DNA from: an uncultured Muribaculaceae bacterium
Lineage (GTDB): Bacteria > Bacteroidota > Bacteroidia > Bacteroidales > Muribaculaceae
Assembly (NCBI GenBank): GCA_934590135.1
Contig: CAKTOT010000094.1
Span: forward strand, 1 to 9,157
Direction of reading: 5' to 3'
DNA: 9,157 nucleotides
Part shown: piece after piece, positions 1 to 6,859 of the stretch
Position numbering within the stretch: position 1 is the stretch's first letter
Layout of the letters: each line of letters starts with the position of its first letter
Made by a program: the position numbers and the translations under genes
The notes under the pieces: model-generated
The model's input: the letters and a program-made list of their open reading frames with translations, nothing else
The model's database searches: none
What the model was told of the DNA's origin: nothing

Positions 1-93
1 GCCTCCCGGCGTGGCCGTCTGTGCATACGCACAGCACACGCCCAAAGCCGCTGCCGTCAGCAGCGCTTTCAGTCGTCGGGTGGTTTTGTTCAT
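1..93 (-). CDS. Exported protein, N-terminal 31 codons only
   Basis: The gene starts at an ATG at 93 and runs off the left edge, so only its first 31 residues are seen. They form a typical signal peptide: a basic start (MNKTTRRLK), a hydrophobic stretch (ALLTAAALGV) and an AYA|Q signal peptidase I site after about residue 24. The cysteines at 20-21 are not in a good lipobox, so a lipoprotein is less likely. The mature part begins QTATPGG, a low-complexity start common in Bacteroidota periplasmic and outer-membrane proteins. A well-formed promoter lies about 100 bp upstream (195-226), so the gene is probably transcribed separately from the glycan operon behind it. Function cannot be told from this fragment. 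Confidence 0.75.
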   Translation of the reverse strand, partial: MNKTTRRLKALLTAAALGVCCAYAQTATPGG

Positions 94-194
94 AATCAGG
101 TGATTTTTTTAAGGCTGGTATTCTTTCTCTCTCTGTCCCCGGATATCCAAGTGATTTCTAAGGGGCATTGGCGGGAGAGAGGATTTATTCACGG

Positions 195-226
195 CAAATT
201 TACACAACGATTCTTCGATATGCAAA
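195..226 (-). promoter_or_regulatory. Bacteroidota-type promoter for the exported-protein gene
   Basis: On the minus strand, TTTG (226-223) is followed by 20 bp and then TAAATTTG (202-195), a full match to the TTTG / about 20 bp / TAnnTTTG consensus of the Bacteroidota main sigma factor. Transcription would start near 188-190, leaving a leader of roughly 95 nt before the ATG at 93. Confidence 0.7.
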
Positions 227-360
227 TTTTCTACAAAATAAGTCTCGTACTAAATGAAAAATTCTTCCGTCATGTTTTCAACCGATTGCGCAGTCTTATT
301 GAACGCCGGAGTTATATAAACAGTGAGAAACGGCAAAACAATGTAACAATGCGATTGGCA

Positions 361-389
361 GCACCCGACACTTCATTCGCACCCGACAC
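361..389. repeat. Two direct copies of an 11-bp motif
   Basis: GCACCCGACAC occurs at 361-371 and again at 379-389, with starts 18 bp apart. The copies lie 54-82 bp beyond the GT4 stop codon and well upstream of the promoter at 195-226. This could be a tandem regulator site or simple duplication. Confidence 0.5.
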
Positions 390-442
390 ATTTCGGGACA
401 GCGGCAGGATGCGAGATGGCCGGCGGTCGAGGCAGCGGCGGT

Positions 443-1696
443 TCACTGCTGCTGCCGGGTGGTCAAAAGGGAGAGGAAGCGGGCGGCAATGGCCGGGGCG
501 GCAAAGCGCTTGGCAATGGCGGTATGCATAGCGTCGCGGTCGGCGGCAATATCGCGGCAAGCGGCGCGGTCGGCAAGTTGTGTATCTATAGCGCAGGCTA
601 TGGCTTGGGGGTCGTCAGGACACAGCGAACCCAGTGATACGTCCATGACGATATCCGACTGACCGCCGTGCGAGGTGGTGACCGCACGTGCGCCGCAGGC
701 TATCCCCTCGACCAACGTGCCGGGAAGTGTCTCGTGGCGCGAAGTCGAAAGCACGATGTCCGCGCGCCTATACAGCGATGGCAGCATCTCCATATCGACA
801 CGACCGAGGGCAAGGTGCGGCATACGCAGCCCGTCCAAGGCGCGCGCATCGCGTATTTCGCCGAAAAATACGGCAAAAGCGCCTTCGGCGGTGACGGCAT
901 TGAGGGCATCCACGGCCAGCGGCAAATTCTTGATAGGGTCGTCGAGCCGTGCGGCACCCATGACGATGACGCGTGCATCTTCGGGAACTCCCGGGATGAC
1001 GGCCACTTCGCCGACAGGCATAAAAGATTCCACGGGAAAGGCGTTAGGCACCACCGAAATGTCGGCATCACGCATCAGCGAAGACTCGCGACAACGTTCG
1101 GCCAACCAATTGCTAACGGCGACAAAGCGTATGGGCACGGCTTCGTACAAGGCTTTTTTGGCGGCCTGTGTGCGCGTGGACAGATCGGTGGAGCGCGGAC
1201 GTCCGTGCAGCAGCGGACAGGCGCCGCAGACGCCCGTAAGACGATCACAGCCGCCCACTGTGTGGTGGCAAATGCCGGTGGCATTCCATAGGTCGTGCAT
1301 CACCCATAGTATAGGCTTATCGGGGTATGCCGCGTGCAGCCGTCGTATGCCGCGCAACGATACCGTTCCTTGATTGATCCACCCGAGGACCACGGCATCG
1401 GCGTCCGCAATGTCCGGATGCTGCCACAGCGGCAGTCCGGCCGTAGCGATTGAAATCTTGAAGAGGTTGTCGCGTCGTACGCCTCGGTGGCGGATGATGT
1501 CTATATGCTCGGCCAGAAAGGCCATACGTACCGCCGTCGGCGAGGCCAAAGGCTTGACCACAGGGTCGTCCGTGGCGACATTGGCGGCCAACACCACGGC
1601 ATCCACTCCGCGGTCGCGCAGGGCGTGCGCCAGGCGTAGGGTGACCACGGCGGCACCGCCGCGGCTGTCGCTATGTGTGACCAGGGTTATTTTCAT
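443..1696 (-). CDS. GT4-family glycosyltransferase
   Basis: This is a 417-residue cytoplasmic GT-B glycosyltransferase that should move a sugar from a nucleotide donor onto a growing surface glycan; donor and acceptor cannot be told. The N-terminal domain opens MKITLVTHSDSRGGAAVVTLRLA, the usual Gly-rich acceptor-side start. HDLWNATGICHH (134-145) is followed by C150, C157 and C160, a His/Cys cluster seen in WcaC-like transferases. The C-terminal donor domain has GAARLDDPIKN (247-257) and the GT4 E-x7-E pair at E322 and E330 (SRHETLPGTLVEG), then GGQSDIV (344-350). The frame is open for 45 more codons upstream, but these lie inside the flippase gene and look unrelated, so the ATG at 1696 is preferred. 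It sits 19 bp after the flippase stop and is the last gene of the glycan run. Confidence 0.9.
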   Translation of the reverse strand: MKITLVTHSDSRGGAAVVTLRLAHALRDRGVDAVVLAANVATDDPVVKPLASPTAVRMAFLAEHIDIIRHRGVRRDNLFKISIATAGLPLWQHPDIADADAVVLGWINQGTVSLRGIRRLHAAYPDKPILWVMHDLWNATGICHHTVGGCDRLTGVCGACPLLHGRPRSTDLSTRTQAAKKALYEAVPIRFVAVSNWLAERCRESSLMRDADISVVPNAFPVESFMPVGEVAVIPGVPEDARVIVMGAARLDDPIKNLPLAVDALNAVTAEGAFAVFFGEIRDARALDGLRMPHLALGRVDMEMLPSLYRRADIVLSTSRHETLPGTLVEGIACGARAVTTSHGGQSDIVMDVSLGSLCPDDPQAIACAIDTQLADRAACRDIAADRDAMHTAIAKRFAAPAIAARFLSLLTTRQQQ

Positions 1697-1715
1697 CGTT
1701 ACGGGTGCTGTTTCT

Positions 1716-3200
1716 TTACAGATGCAGACGTTTGGGCAGCCGTATGCCTTCGTGGCGTATGACCACAACGACAAAGGCCGCGATGAGCAGTGTGCGTAGG
1801 GGCAAACGAAGCCACATTTGCGGCATATCAATCACGTACATACCCACGGCATAGAGCACCGCCGCAAGGACAAAATAGGCGGCGATGCGCCTCAGCGGAT
1901 AGCCTATGGGGTACTTGGCTCGCCCTACAAAGTAGCTGGCGACCATCATCACCGTGTAGCACGCCAAGGCGGCCCAAGCGCAGCCCATATATCCCATGCG
2001 CGGCACCAGAATGACGTTGCCGAGGATGGTCACACCGAGACCCAACAGCGAGAAGTACATACCCCAAACCGTCTTATCCGTAAGCTTGTACCACAGCGAG
2101 AGGTTGAAGAATATGCCGAAGAACAACTCGGCGAGCATCACGATAGGCACCACCTGCAAGCCGCTGAAATACTTGGGCGAGATAAAGTACTTGAGAATGT
2201 CTATATAGAACATCACGCCCAGGAATATCACTAAGGCAAAGATGACAAAGTACTTCATGGCATCACGATAGGCTTGGAGGCGTTCTTCGCCCTTATCTCG
2301 GCTTTGAGCAAAGATGAAAGGCTCGTAGGCAAAGCGGAAGGCCTGAATGAACATCACCATCACGATGGCTATCTTGTAATTGGCACCGTAGATACCGAGG
2401 CCGTTCATAGCCTGCGCGTGATCCGTGACCAGCGACGGATACAGGATTTTGTCTATGGTTTGGTTCATGATTCCGGCAACGCCCAGCACCAGCAGCGGCG
2501 CCGAGTACACTATCATCGCGTGCCACAGACGGCGATTGAAACACCAGCGGAAGCCTCGCAACTCGGGCAGCAGCATCACCAGCGTCAGCAGTGATGATAT
2601 GAGGTTGGCCAGGAATATGTATCCTATGCCGAAAGATGGGTCATAAAACCACGACACTGTAGCCGGAGCAACTCGCATCAGCCACGGACACAGCAAAATA
2701 AAGAAGAGGTTGAGCGCGATATTGACGCCGATATTGACCAGTCGCAGTACGGCGAAGCGCACCGGGCGTTTTCGATAGCGCAGGTACGAGAATGGTATAG
2801 CCGTAAAGGCATCAACAGCCACGCACACCGCCATCATCATCACGTATTCGGGATGGCCGTCGCACTCCATCCATATCGTCACCGGGTCAAGGAACAGCGC
2901 CACCAGTACCACGAAGGCCGTAGAGGACACTGCCAGCGAAATCAGCGAGGTGGAGTACACCTCCATAGGGTTTTTCCAGCGGTCATGGTTGGCGAAACGG
3001 AAGAAGCCGGTCTCCATACCATATGTCAGCACTATGAGCGCCAGCGCTACCACCGAGTACACGTAGGTATTCAGGCCATACTCCGCCGGAGTGAACTTGA
3101 TGGTATACAGCGGCACCAGGCACCAGTTGAGAAAACGCCCGATGATGCTGCTCAGGCCGTATATGGCCGTATCTTTCATCAATGATTTTATCGCTCCCAT
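1716..3200 (-). CDS. Polysaccharide flippase, Wzx/MOP superfamily
   Basis: A 494-residue polytopic inner-membrane protein of the PST branch of the MOP superfamily, which flips lipid-linked glycan units to the periplasmic face. The start MGAIKSLMKDTAIYGLSSIIGRF, with the first helix over about 12-33, is characteristic. Further hydrophobic segments lie near 41-61, 83-105 and 119-137, and others follow to a C-terminal pair ending about residue 483, giving some 12-14 helices. TYGMETGFFRFA (59-70) is a typical early loop of the family. The ATG at 3200 lies 9 bp after the ruvB stop; M8 is a possible alternative start. Standing between ruvB and a GT4 gene, it most likely exports the same O-antigen, capsule or glycoprotein glycan that the neighbouring transferases build. 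The substrate is not predictable from sequence. Confidence 0.93.
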   Translation of the reverse strand: MGAIKSLMKDTAIYGLSSIIGRFLNWCLVPLYTIKFTPAEYGLNTYVYSVVALALIVLTYGMETGFFRFANHDRWKNPMEVYSTSLISLAVSSTAFVVLVALFLDPVTIWMECDGHPEYVMMMAVCVAVDAFTAIPFSYLRYRKRPVRFAVLRLVNIGVNIALNLFFILLCPWLMRVAPATVSWFYDPSFGIGYIFLANLISSLLTLVMLLPELRGFRWCFNRRLWHAMIVYSAPLLVLGVAGIMNQTIDKILYPSLVTDHAQAMNGLGIYGANYKIAIVMVMFIQAFRFAYEPFIFAQSRDKGEERLQAYRDAMKYFVIFALVIFLGVMFYIDILKYFISPKYFSGLQVVPIVMLAELFFGIFFNLSLWYKLTDKTVWGMYFSLLGLGVTILGNVILVPRMGYMGCAWAALACYTVMMVASYFVGRAKYPIGYPLRRIAAYFVLAAVLYAVGMYVIDMPQMWLRLPLRTLLIAAFVVVVIRHEGIRLPKRLHL

Positions 3201-3209
3201 ATCGTATGT

Positions 3210-4247
3210 CTATGCATCGAGGGTGTCAAACAGTCCCGGCATATCGTCCGCCGGCATCCGGACGCCCAAATGTTTGAAGGCCTTTGGCGTGACTTCGCGG
3301 CCTCGCGGAGTGCGTTTGATAAAGCCCTCCTGTATCAGGTAAGGCTCGTACACCTCCTCGACGGTGCCGGTGTCTTCACCCAAGGCTGTGGCTATAGTGG
3401 ACAATCCCACCGGGCCGCCGCCAAACTTGTGTATAATCGTGGACAACAGCTTGTTGTCAATTTCGTCAAGTCCGTATCGGTCGATATTGAGCGCCTCGAG
3501 CGCATATCGCGCAATCTCCATGTCGATAGTGCCGTCGCTCTTGACCATAGCAAAATCGCGCACACGACGCAACAGTGCATTGGCAATACGAGGCGTGCCG
3601 CGACTGCGCATGGCTATTTCGAGGGCTGCATCATCGGTGATGGGCACGTGCAGCAGCGCCGCACTGCGTCGTATGATGCGCTCCAAAGTGGCGTGGTCGT
3701 AGTACTCGAGGTGGCAATTGATGCCGAAGCGTGCACGCAGGGGCGCCGTCAGCAGTCCGCTGCGTGTGGTGGCACCCACGAGCGTGAACGGGCTCAGCGA
3801 CAGTTGTACCGAGCGCGCCCCGGGTCCTTTGTCTATCATGATGTCTATGCGGTAATCCTCCATAGCGGAATACAGGTACTCCTCGACCACGGGACTAAGG
3901 CGGTGTATCTCGTCTATAAACAGCACATCATTTTCCTCGAGCGTAGTCAGAATGCCGGCCAAGTCGCCGGGCTTGTCCAGCACCGGCCCGCTGGTGACCT
4001 TGAAGCCTACACCCAATTCGTTGGCAATGATGCCGGACAGCGTAGTCTTTCCCAGTCCCGGAGGTCCGAAAAGCAATATATGATCCAATGCCTCGTGCCG
4101 CATACGGGCGGCCTCGACAAAGACCTTGAGGTTGGCCACGATTTTTTCCTGCCCGTTGAAGGCATCAAAATAGTTGGGGCGCAAGGCACGTTCTAAATCC
4201 TTTTCCCTCTCCGTGTTGCGTATATCGAAATCCTGTTCCCGGCTCAT
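3210..4247 (-). CDS. ruvB: Holliday junction branch-migration ATPase RuvB
   Basis: A 345-residue AAA+ motor that forms hexamers on DNA arms flanking RuvA and drives branch migration in recombination repair. Key parts are all present: Walker A GPPGLGKTT (61-69), Walker B LFIDEIH (109-115, with D112 and E113), sensor-1 segment LVGATTRSG (156-164) and the RARFG arginine-finger region (171-175). The C-terminal winged-helix domain is seen as GGGPVGLSTIATALGED, then EPYLIQEGFIKRTPRGR. Length matches the family, so the gene is intact. Its ATG overlaps the stop of the GT9 gene (ATGA, 4244-4247), which implies translational coupling. No ruvA or ruvC lies in the window. Its expression is therefore tied to glycan genes, not to its complex partners. 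Confidence 0.98.
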   Translation of the reverse strand: MSREQDFDIRNTEREKDLERALRPNYFDAFNGQEKIVANLKVFVEAARMRHEALDHILLFGPPGLGKTTLSGIIANELGVGFKVTSGPVLDKPGDLAGILTTLEENDVLFIDEIHRLSPVVEEYLYSAMEDYRIDIMIDKGPGARSVQLSLSPFTLVGATTRSGLLTAPLRARFGINCHLEYYDHATLERIIRRSAALLHVPITDDAALEIAMRSRGTPRIANALLRRVRDFAMVKSDGTIDMEIARYALEALNIDRYGLDEIDNKLLSTIIHKFGGGPVGLSTIATALGEDTGTVEEVYEPYLIQEGFIKRTPRGREVTPKAFKHLGVRMPADDMPGLFDTLDA

Positions 4248-5320
4248 TGTCTTGTTCGTTTAATATTGACGGCGCAATCCACGGCATCAATGACTGACTG
4301 CGGGGTGACGGCATCAAAGCAGCGGTAGTCGCCGAAGCGGCACTCCCTGTTCCCGAAAATCGAGCAGGGCCGACAAGCGAGGGTGTCATCGCCGAGCATC
4401 AGCGAGGCTTCGCCTTTCCACGGGGTGAAGCCGGCCGCGGGATGCGTTGCGCCCCAGATGCTGACCACCGGCACGCTACATAGTGCCGCCAAGTGCATAT
4501 TGCCGCTATCCATAGATACCATGGCATCCAAAGTGGATATTACGCTGATTTCACCTGCAAATCCGGCTTTGGCTGCGGCCATATCAACCACATCGAGACC
4601 TTGACCGCGCAGTTGTGCCGTCCATTGTGCCAGCACCGGCGCCTCGGTCTTGCCGCCGCCGAAGAGGTATATCCTCGTGCCCGAGCGGCGTGCCAGCGCC
4701 TCGACCACGGCAAGTATACGCTCCGGCGGATACACCTTGCCGCGATGAGCGGCAAAGGGGGCTACGCCTATGCGCGTGGATGCCGTCGGCAGATTTCCCT
4801 CCTCCGCTTCGGCACACGCATATCCGGCAAAATCGTTGGGCCGACATTCCAGCCCGAGCGCGGCAAACACATCCGCATAGCGGTCGATGACACGCGCCAA
4901 AGGCCGAGCCGCCAAGGCTCCGGCCGCACACAGGCGGCGACGCTGACGACGTAGCTTGTCCAGTCGGCGCACGCGCACACCGCGCAGTCGCAGGCATAGC
5001 GACAAAATCTTGGTGCGCAGCACGTTGTGCAAATCGGCAAAGTCCGTGACGCCACTTCGACATAAGTCCGAAGCCAGGCGACACATCCCGACAGCACCCT
5101 TATATCGGCCCTCGCGCAGGTCAATGCCGAGCACCTCGAGATTGGCGGGCCGCTGTGCATATATCGGCGCAAACGCCTTACGCGTCACCACCACGAAGCG
5201 CACCTCCGGATTAGCGGCGCACGCGGCATACACTGCCGGCACCGTCATCGCGATGTCCCCCATGGCCGAAAACCGCGCCACAGCCACCGTACGTGTCTCT
5301 CTGTTCTTTGTTTTTGCCAA
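4244..5320 (-). CDS. Glycosyltransferase family 9 (heptosyltransferase-like), TTG start
   Basis: A 358-residue GT-B enzyme of the ADP-heptose:LPS heptosyltransferase family (RfaF/WaaF-like), acting on lipid A-core at the cytoplasmic membrane face. Seen are the N-terminal RFSAMGDIAMTVPAV (16-30), the donor-site segment SMDSGNMHLAALCSVPVVSIWGATHP (269-294, with D271) and a C-terminal cysteine cluster CRPCS-x7-C-x6-C (C316, C319, C327, C334), which I recognise from Bacteroidota members. The true sugar may not be heptose. No ATG precedes RFSAMGD in this frame, which is open back to a stop at 5381-5383. TTG at 5320 is the best start; GTG at 5287 or 5281 would give shorter products. The 157-bp gap upstream has no perfect promoter, only weak -7-like sequence (TATACTTC) and a small inverted repeat at 5421-5434. 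It may be co-transcribed with DUF4254 or use a weak promoter. Confidence 0.92.
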   Translation of the reverse strand: MAKTKNRETRTVAVARFSAMGDIAMTVPAVYAACAANPEVRFVVVTRKAFAPIYAQRPANLEVLGIDLREGRYKGAVGMCRLASDLCRSGVTDFADLHNVLRTKILSLCLRLRGVRVRRLDKLRRQRRRLCAAGALAARPLARVIDRYADVFAALGLECRPNDFAGYACAEAEEGNLPTASTRIGVAPFAAHRGKVYPPERILAVVEALARRSGTRIYLFGGGKTEAPVLAQWTAQLRGQGLDVVDMAAAKAGFAGEISVISTLDAMVSMDSGNMHLAALCSVPVVSIWGATHPAAGFTPWKGEASLMLGDDTLACRPCSIFGNRECRFGDYRCFDAVTPQSVIDAVDCAVNIKRTRQ

Positions 5321-5477
5321 AAAATATGAATTATAGACGTTATATCTAATACTTTGTCTCCGGAATTCAGCAGCTCGGGATTATACAGTCAGCACCTCCG
5401 AATACGTTCGATTTATCCGAGAAGTATAAACTTCGCCTCTGTTGCAAGGAAAGTTTGATCCCGAGAATTGGGAGGCG

Positions 5478-6101
5478 TTATTTTTTGTCGGCGGCGTAGA
5501 GGACGGGATTGGTGGAGGGGTCGTTGTACATCTTCATCTGTCGGTAGACTTTCATGTACTTACGTCCGGCGGCAATGTCGTCCAGGAGAGTGTCGATGGC
5601 GGCGGTGAGGTCGGCGCGCTGTTCGCGCAGCACTTCGAGCTTGGCGGCGCAGCGTACGCGATGCTCGGCAGTGGCGTCCTGACGTGCAACCTGCTCGGCC
5701 ATGTGGTATATTTTCAGTGCGAGGATGCTGAGGCGATCGAGTGCCCAAGCGGGGCTCTCGGTGTTGATGGTAGCGTCCGGCTGAGGTACTACCGCCGAGT
5801 ATTTCTCACGGAAGTACGTATCCAATTCCTCAACCATATCGGTACGGTCTTGGTTGGACTTGTCGATACGACGCTTGAGCACCAAGGCCTCCACAGGGTC
5901 GATATTCGGGTCGCGGATGATGTCCTCCATGTGCCATTGGGCGGCATCGATGTGGTTCTTGGCAAAGAGCGTATGCTCGATTGTGCCGGGCGTATAGGGA
6001 TTGGCGCACGGAGCGTCGATGTCGTCGGCAATATGGTATGCCTCGGTGGCGGCTTCGAAGATGCCGTAGCAATGCTCGGCGAAAGTCTTGTCGGTAGTCA
6101 T
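5478..6101 (-). CDS. DUF4254 domain protein
   Basis: A 207-residue soluble, probably mostly helical protein that I recognise as DUF4254; its biochemical role is not established. Conserved stretches are NPYTPGTIEHTLFAKNHID (34-52), QWHMEDIIRDPNIDP (55-69), KRRIDKSNQDRTDMVE (76-91) and TINTESPAWALDRLSILALK (111-130) running into IYHM. There is no signal peptide and no membrane segment. The last 75 residues are charged and may form a coiled coil. It lies upstream of the GT9 gene on the same strand, 157 bp away. Members of this family often sit next to heptosyltransferase genes in Bacteroidales, which suggests a link to LPS core or glycan assembly, though this is association only. The ATG at 6101 lies just downstream of a perfect -7 element. 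Confidence 0.9.
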   Translation of the reverse strand: MTTDKTFAEHCYGIFEAATEAYHIADDIDAPCANPYTPGTIEHTLFAKNHIDAAQWHMEDIIRDPNIDPVEALVLKRRIDKSNQDRTDMVEELDTYFREKYSAVVPQPDATINTESPAWALDRLSILALKIYHMAEQVARQDATAEHRVRCAAKLEVLREQRADLTAAIDTLLDDIAAGRKYMKVYRQMKMYNDPSTNPVLYAADKK

Positions 6102-6127
6102 ATTTCGGTGGCTGTTTGGTTATCTTG

Positions 6128-6135
6128 CAAAGTTA
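6128..6135 (-). promoter_or_regulatory. -7 element for the DUF4254 gene
   Basis: TAACTTTG (6135-6128, minus strand) matches TAnnTTTG exactly and ends 26 bp before the ATG at 6101, giving a leader of about 20 nt. The -33 region is poor: the nearest candidate, TTTTCTG at about 6164-6158, lies slightly too far. It may start the whole DUF4254-to-GT4 transcript. Confidence 0.55.
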
Positions 6136-6234
6136 GGCATTTCCGCCGACATTTCCGACAGAAAATTCACCGCCATACACTCGGGATGCCCCACAGCCGC
6201 AAGATTTCCGAGGAAATACTGACTTAGCAACATT

Positions 6235-6267
6235 TTAAGCTCGTATGCGCACCTTATCTCTCATCAT
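6235..6267 (-). pseudogene. 10-codon stub at the position of hipA
   Basis: The HipB-like gene ends in TAATGATG, so an ATG overlaps its stop by one base, as is usual where a hipA gene follows. The frame reads only MMRDKVRIRA and then TAA. Everything expected of HipA (N-terminal beta domain, kinase core) is missing; the DUF4254 promoter begins about 100 bp further on. It could be the remnant of a deleted hipA, or a chance start codon pair. Confidence 0.3.
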
Positions 6268-6503
6268 TACTGCTCGGAACAGCGGTCGTGGCCGGTGTTT
6301 TGTTCTCTGACTTTGGGGACGGCAACCATCTCGTAATTAAAAAATTCGAGTAGTTGGTTGACTTTGTCGAGACGTAACGATGCCTTGCCCTGCTCGAGAT
6401 CGCGCACAAAACGCAGCCCCACGCCGGACTTCATCGACAACTCTTCTTGTGTCATTCCATACTTCTTGCGTTGCTGTTTTACGGTGGCAGACAAATTATT
6501 CAT
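6267..6503 (-). CDS. HipB-like XRE-family antitoxin/repressor, orphan
   Basis: A 78-residue DNA-binding protein of the HipB (y4mF-like) type. Residues about 4-58 form a five-helix HTH domain: LSATVKQQRKKYGMTQEELSMKSGVG, with the recognition helix around GLRFVRDLEQGK (29-40), then LRLDKVNQLLEFFNYEM, ending the fold with the short strand EMVAVPKV. In known systems this protein binds operator DNA as a dimer, represses its own promoter and neutralises the HipA kinase. Here no hipA follows: the next full gene is DUF4254, 165 bp away. The tail REQNTGHDRCSEQ is longer than usual and looks non-conserved. A -7 element and three operator-like sites lie 135-234 bp upstream. It may be a free-standing regulator or the leftover of a broken toxin-antitoxin pair. 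Confidence 0.85.
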   Translation of the reverse strand: MNNLSATVKQQRKKYGMTQEELSMKSGVGLRFVRDLEQGKASLRLDKVNQLLEFFNYEMVAVPKVREQNTGHDRCSEQ

Positions 6504-6637
6504 ATCTTCGTTCTATTCTGTAATCACGCTATGGATTTGGCTATAATACACCGAGTTACGCCGTATTCAAGCCATACTTAAATCAAGCGAACAATACTCC
6601 GTAAAAGAGTACATCACATCTCGCCGGCGGCAAAAAC

Positions 6638-6737
6638 TATACCTCTTCGGGTACAAAGTTACACATTTTTCTTGATATTATACCCCAAGAGCCATAATAA
6701 TTGATTTTCACGCCCATCTTATACCCTATCGGTTATA
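6638..6737. promoter_or_regulatory. Three phased 18-bp operator-like sites upstream of hipB-like gene
   Basis: TATACC followed by 6 bp and a G-starting inverted half occurs three times: 6638-6655 (right half GGTACA), 6679-6696 (GCCATA) and 6720-6737 (GTTATA). Starts are exactly 41 bp apart, close to four helical turns. Left halves are identical; right halves match the inverse at 5, 4 and 5 of 6 positions. The 18-bp dyad length resembles the known Escherichia coli HipB operator layout (TATCC-N8-GGATA). The first site overlaps the likely transcription start and the second the -33 region, fitting autorepression. Confidence 0.5.
6654..6661 (-). promoter_or_regulatory. -7 element for the HipB-like gene
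   Basis: TAACTTTG (6661-6654, minus strand) matches the consensus fully, but no good TTTG lies 19-21 bp upstream. Start of transcription would be near 6648, giving a leader of about 145 nt before the ATG at 6503. The element overlaps the end of the first operator-like site. A separate perfect inverted repeat in that leader, TACTC-N7-GAGTA, lies at 6595-6611. Confidence 0.5.
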
Positions 6738-6796
6738 AAAACGCGAATACGCAATTACATTCTGCCGGGAATGTGAAATGTATAACCATTGGGGGG

Positions 6797-6827
6797 TTGC
6801 GTGCATCGGAAATTTGTTTTAACTTTG
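6797..6827 (+). promoter_or_regulatory. Promoter for the structured RNA and beta-barrel gene pair
   Basis: TTG (6797-6799), 20 bp, then TAACTTTG (6820-6827), a perfect -7 element at ideal spacing. Start of transcription would be near 6833-6835. Arms of a 7-bp inverted repeat, GGTTGCG (6795-6801) and CGCAACC (6833-6839), bracket the core; the left arm includes the -33 TTG and the right arm covers the start site, suggesting control by a dimeric regulator. No better promoter is seen nearer to 7084. Confidence 0.65.
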
Positions 6828-6859
6828 CGGTGCGCAACCGAATGCGCAGACATATCGAA

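Larger units (their letters stand above)
94..442. other. Intergenic region between GT4 gene and exported-protein gene
   Basis: About 350 bp with no convincing gene. It is clearly AT-richer than the coding DNA to its right, except for the first 80 bp after the GT4 stop codon. It holds the promoter at 195-226 and a pair of direct repeats at 361-389. I see no hairpin with a T-run that would end the glycan operon. Confidence 0.6.

Noticed and set aside
100..531. 143-codon plus-strand frame in the left intergenic region
   Set aside because: Peptide is of mixed low-complexity composition, crosses the end of the GT4 gene, and its first part lies opposite the promoter of the exported-protein gene.
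1697..1831. Upstream extension of the GT4 gene by 45 codons
   Set aside because: The extra residues overlap the flippase gene and do not resemble a GT4 N-terminus, while MKITLVTHSD at 1696 does.
3270..4196. 308-codon plus-strand open frame antisense to ruvB
   Set aside because: Lies wholly inside ruvB, which has every family motif; the antisense peptide shows no domain and arises from GC-rich codon structure.
5442..6227. 261-codon plus-strand open frame antisense to DUF4254
   Set aside because: The minus-strand protein matches DUF4254 through several long conserved stretches; the plus-strand frame has no signal, domain or promoter.
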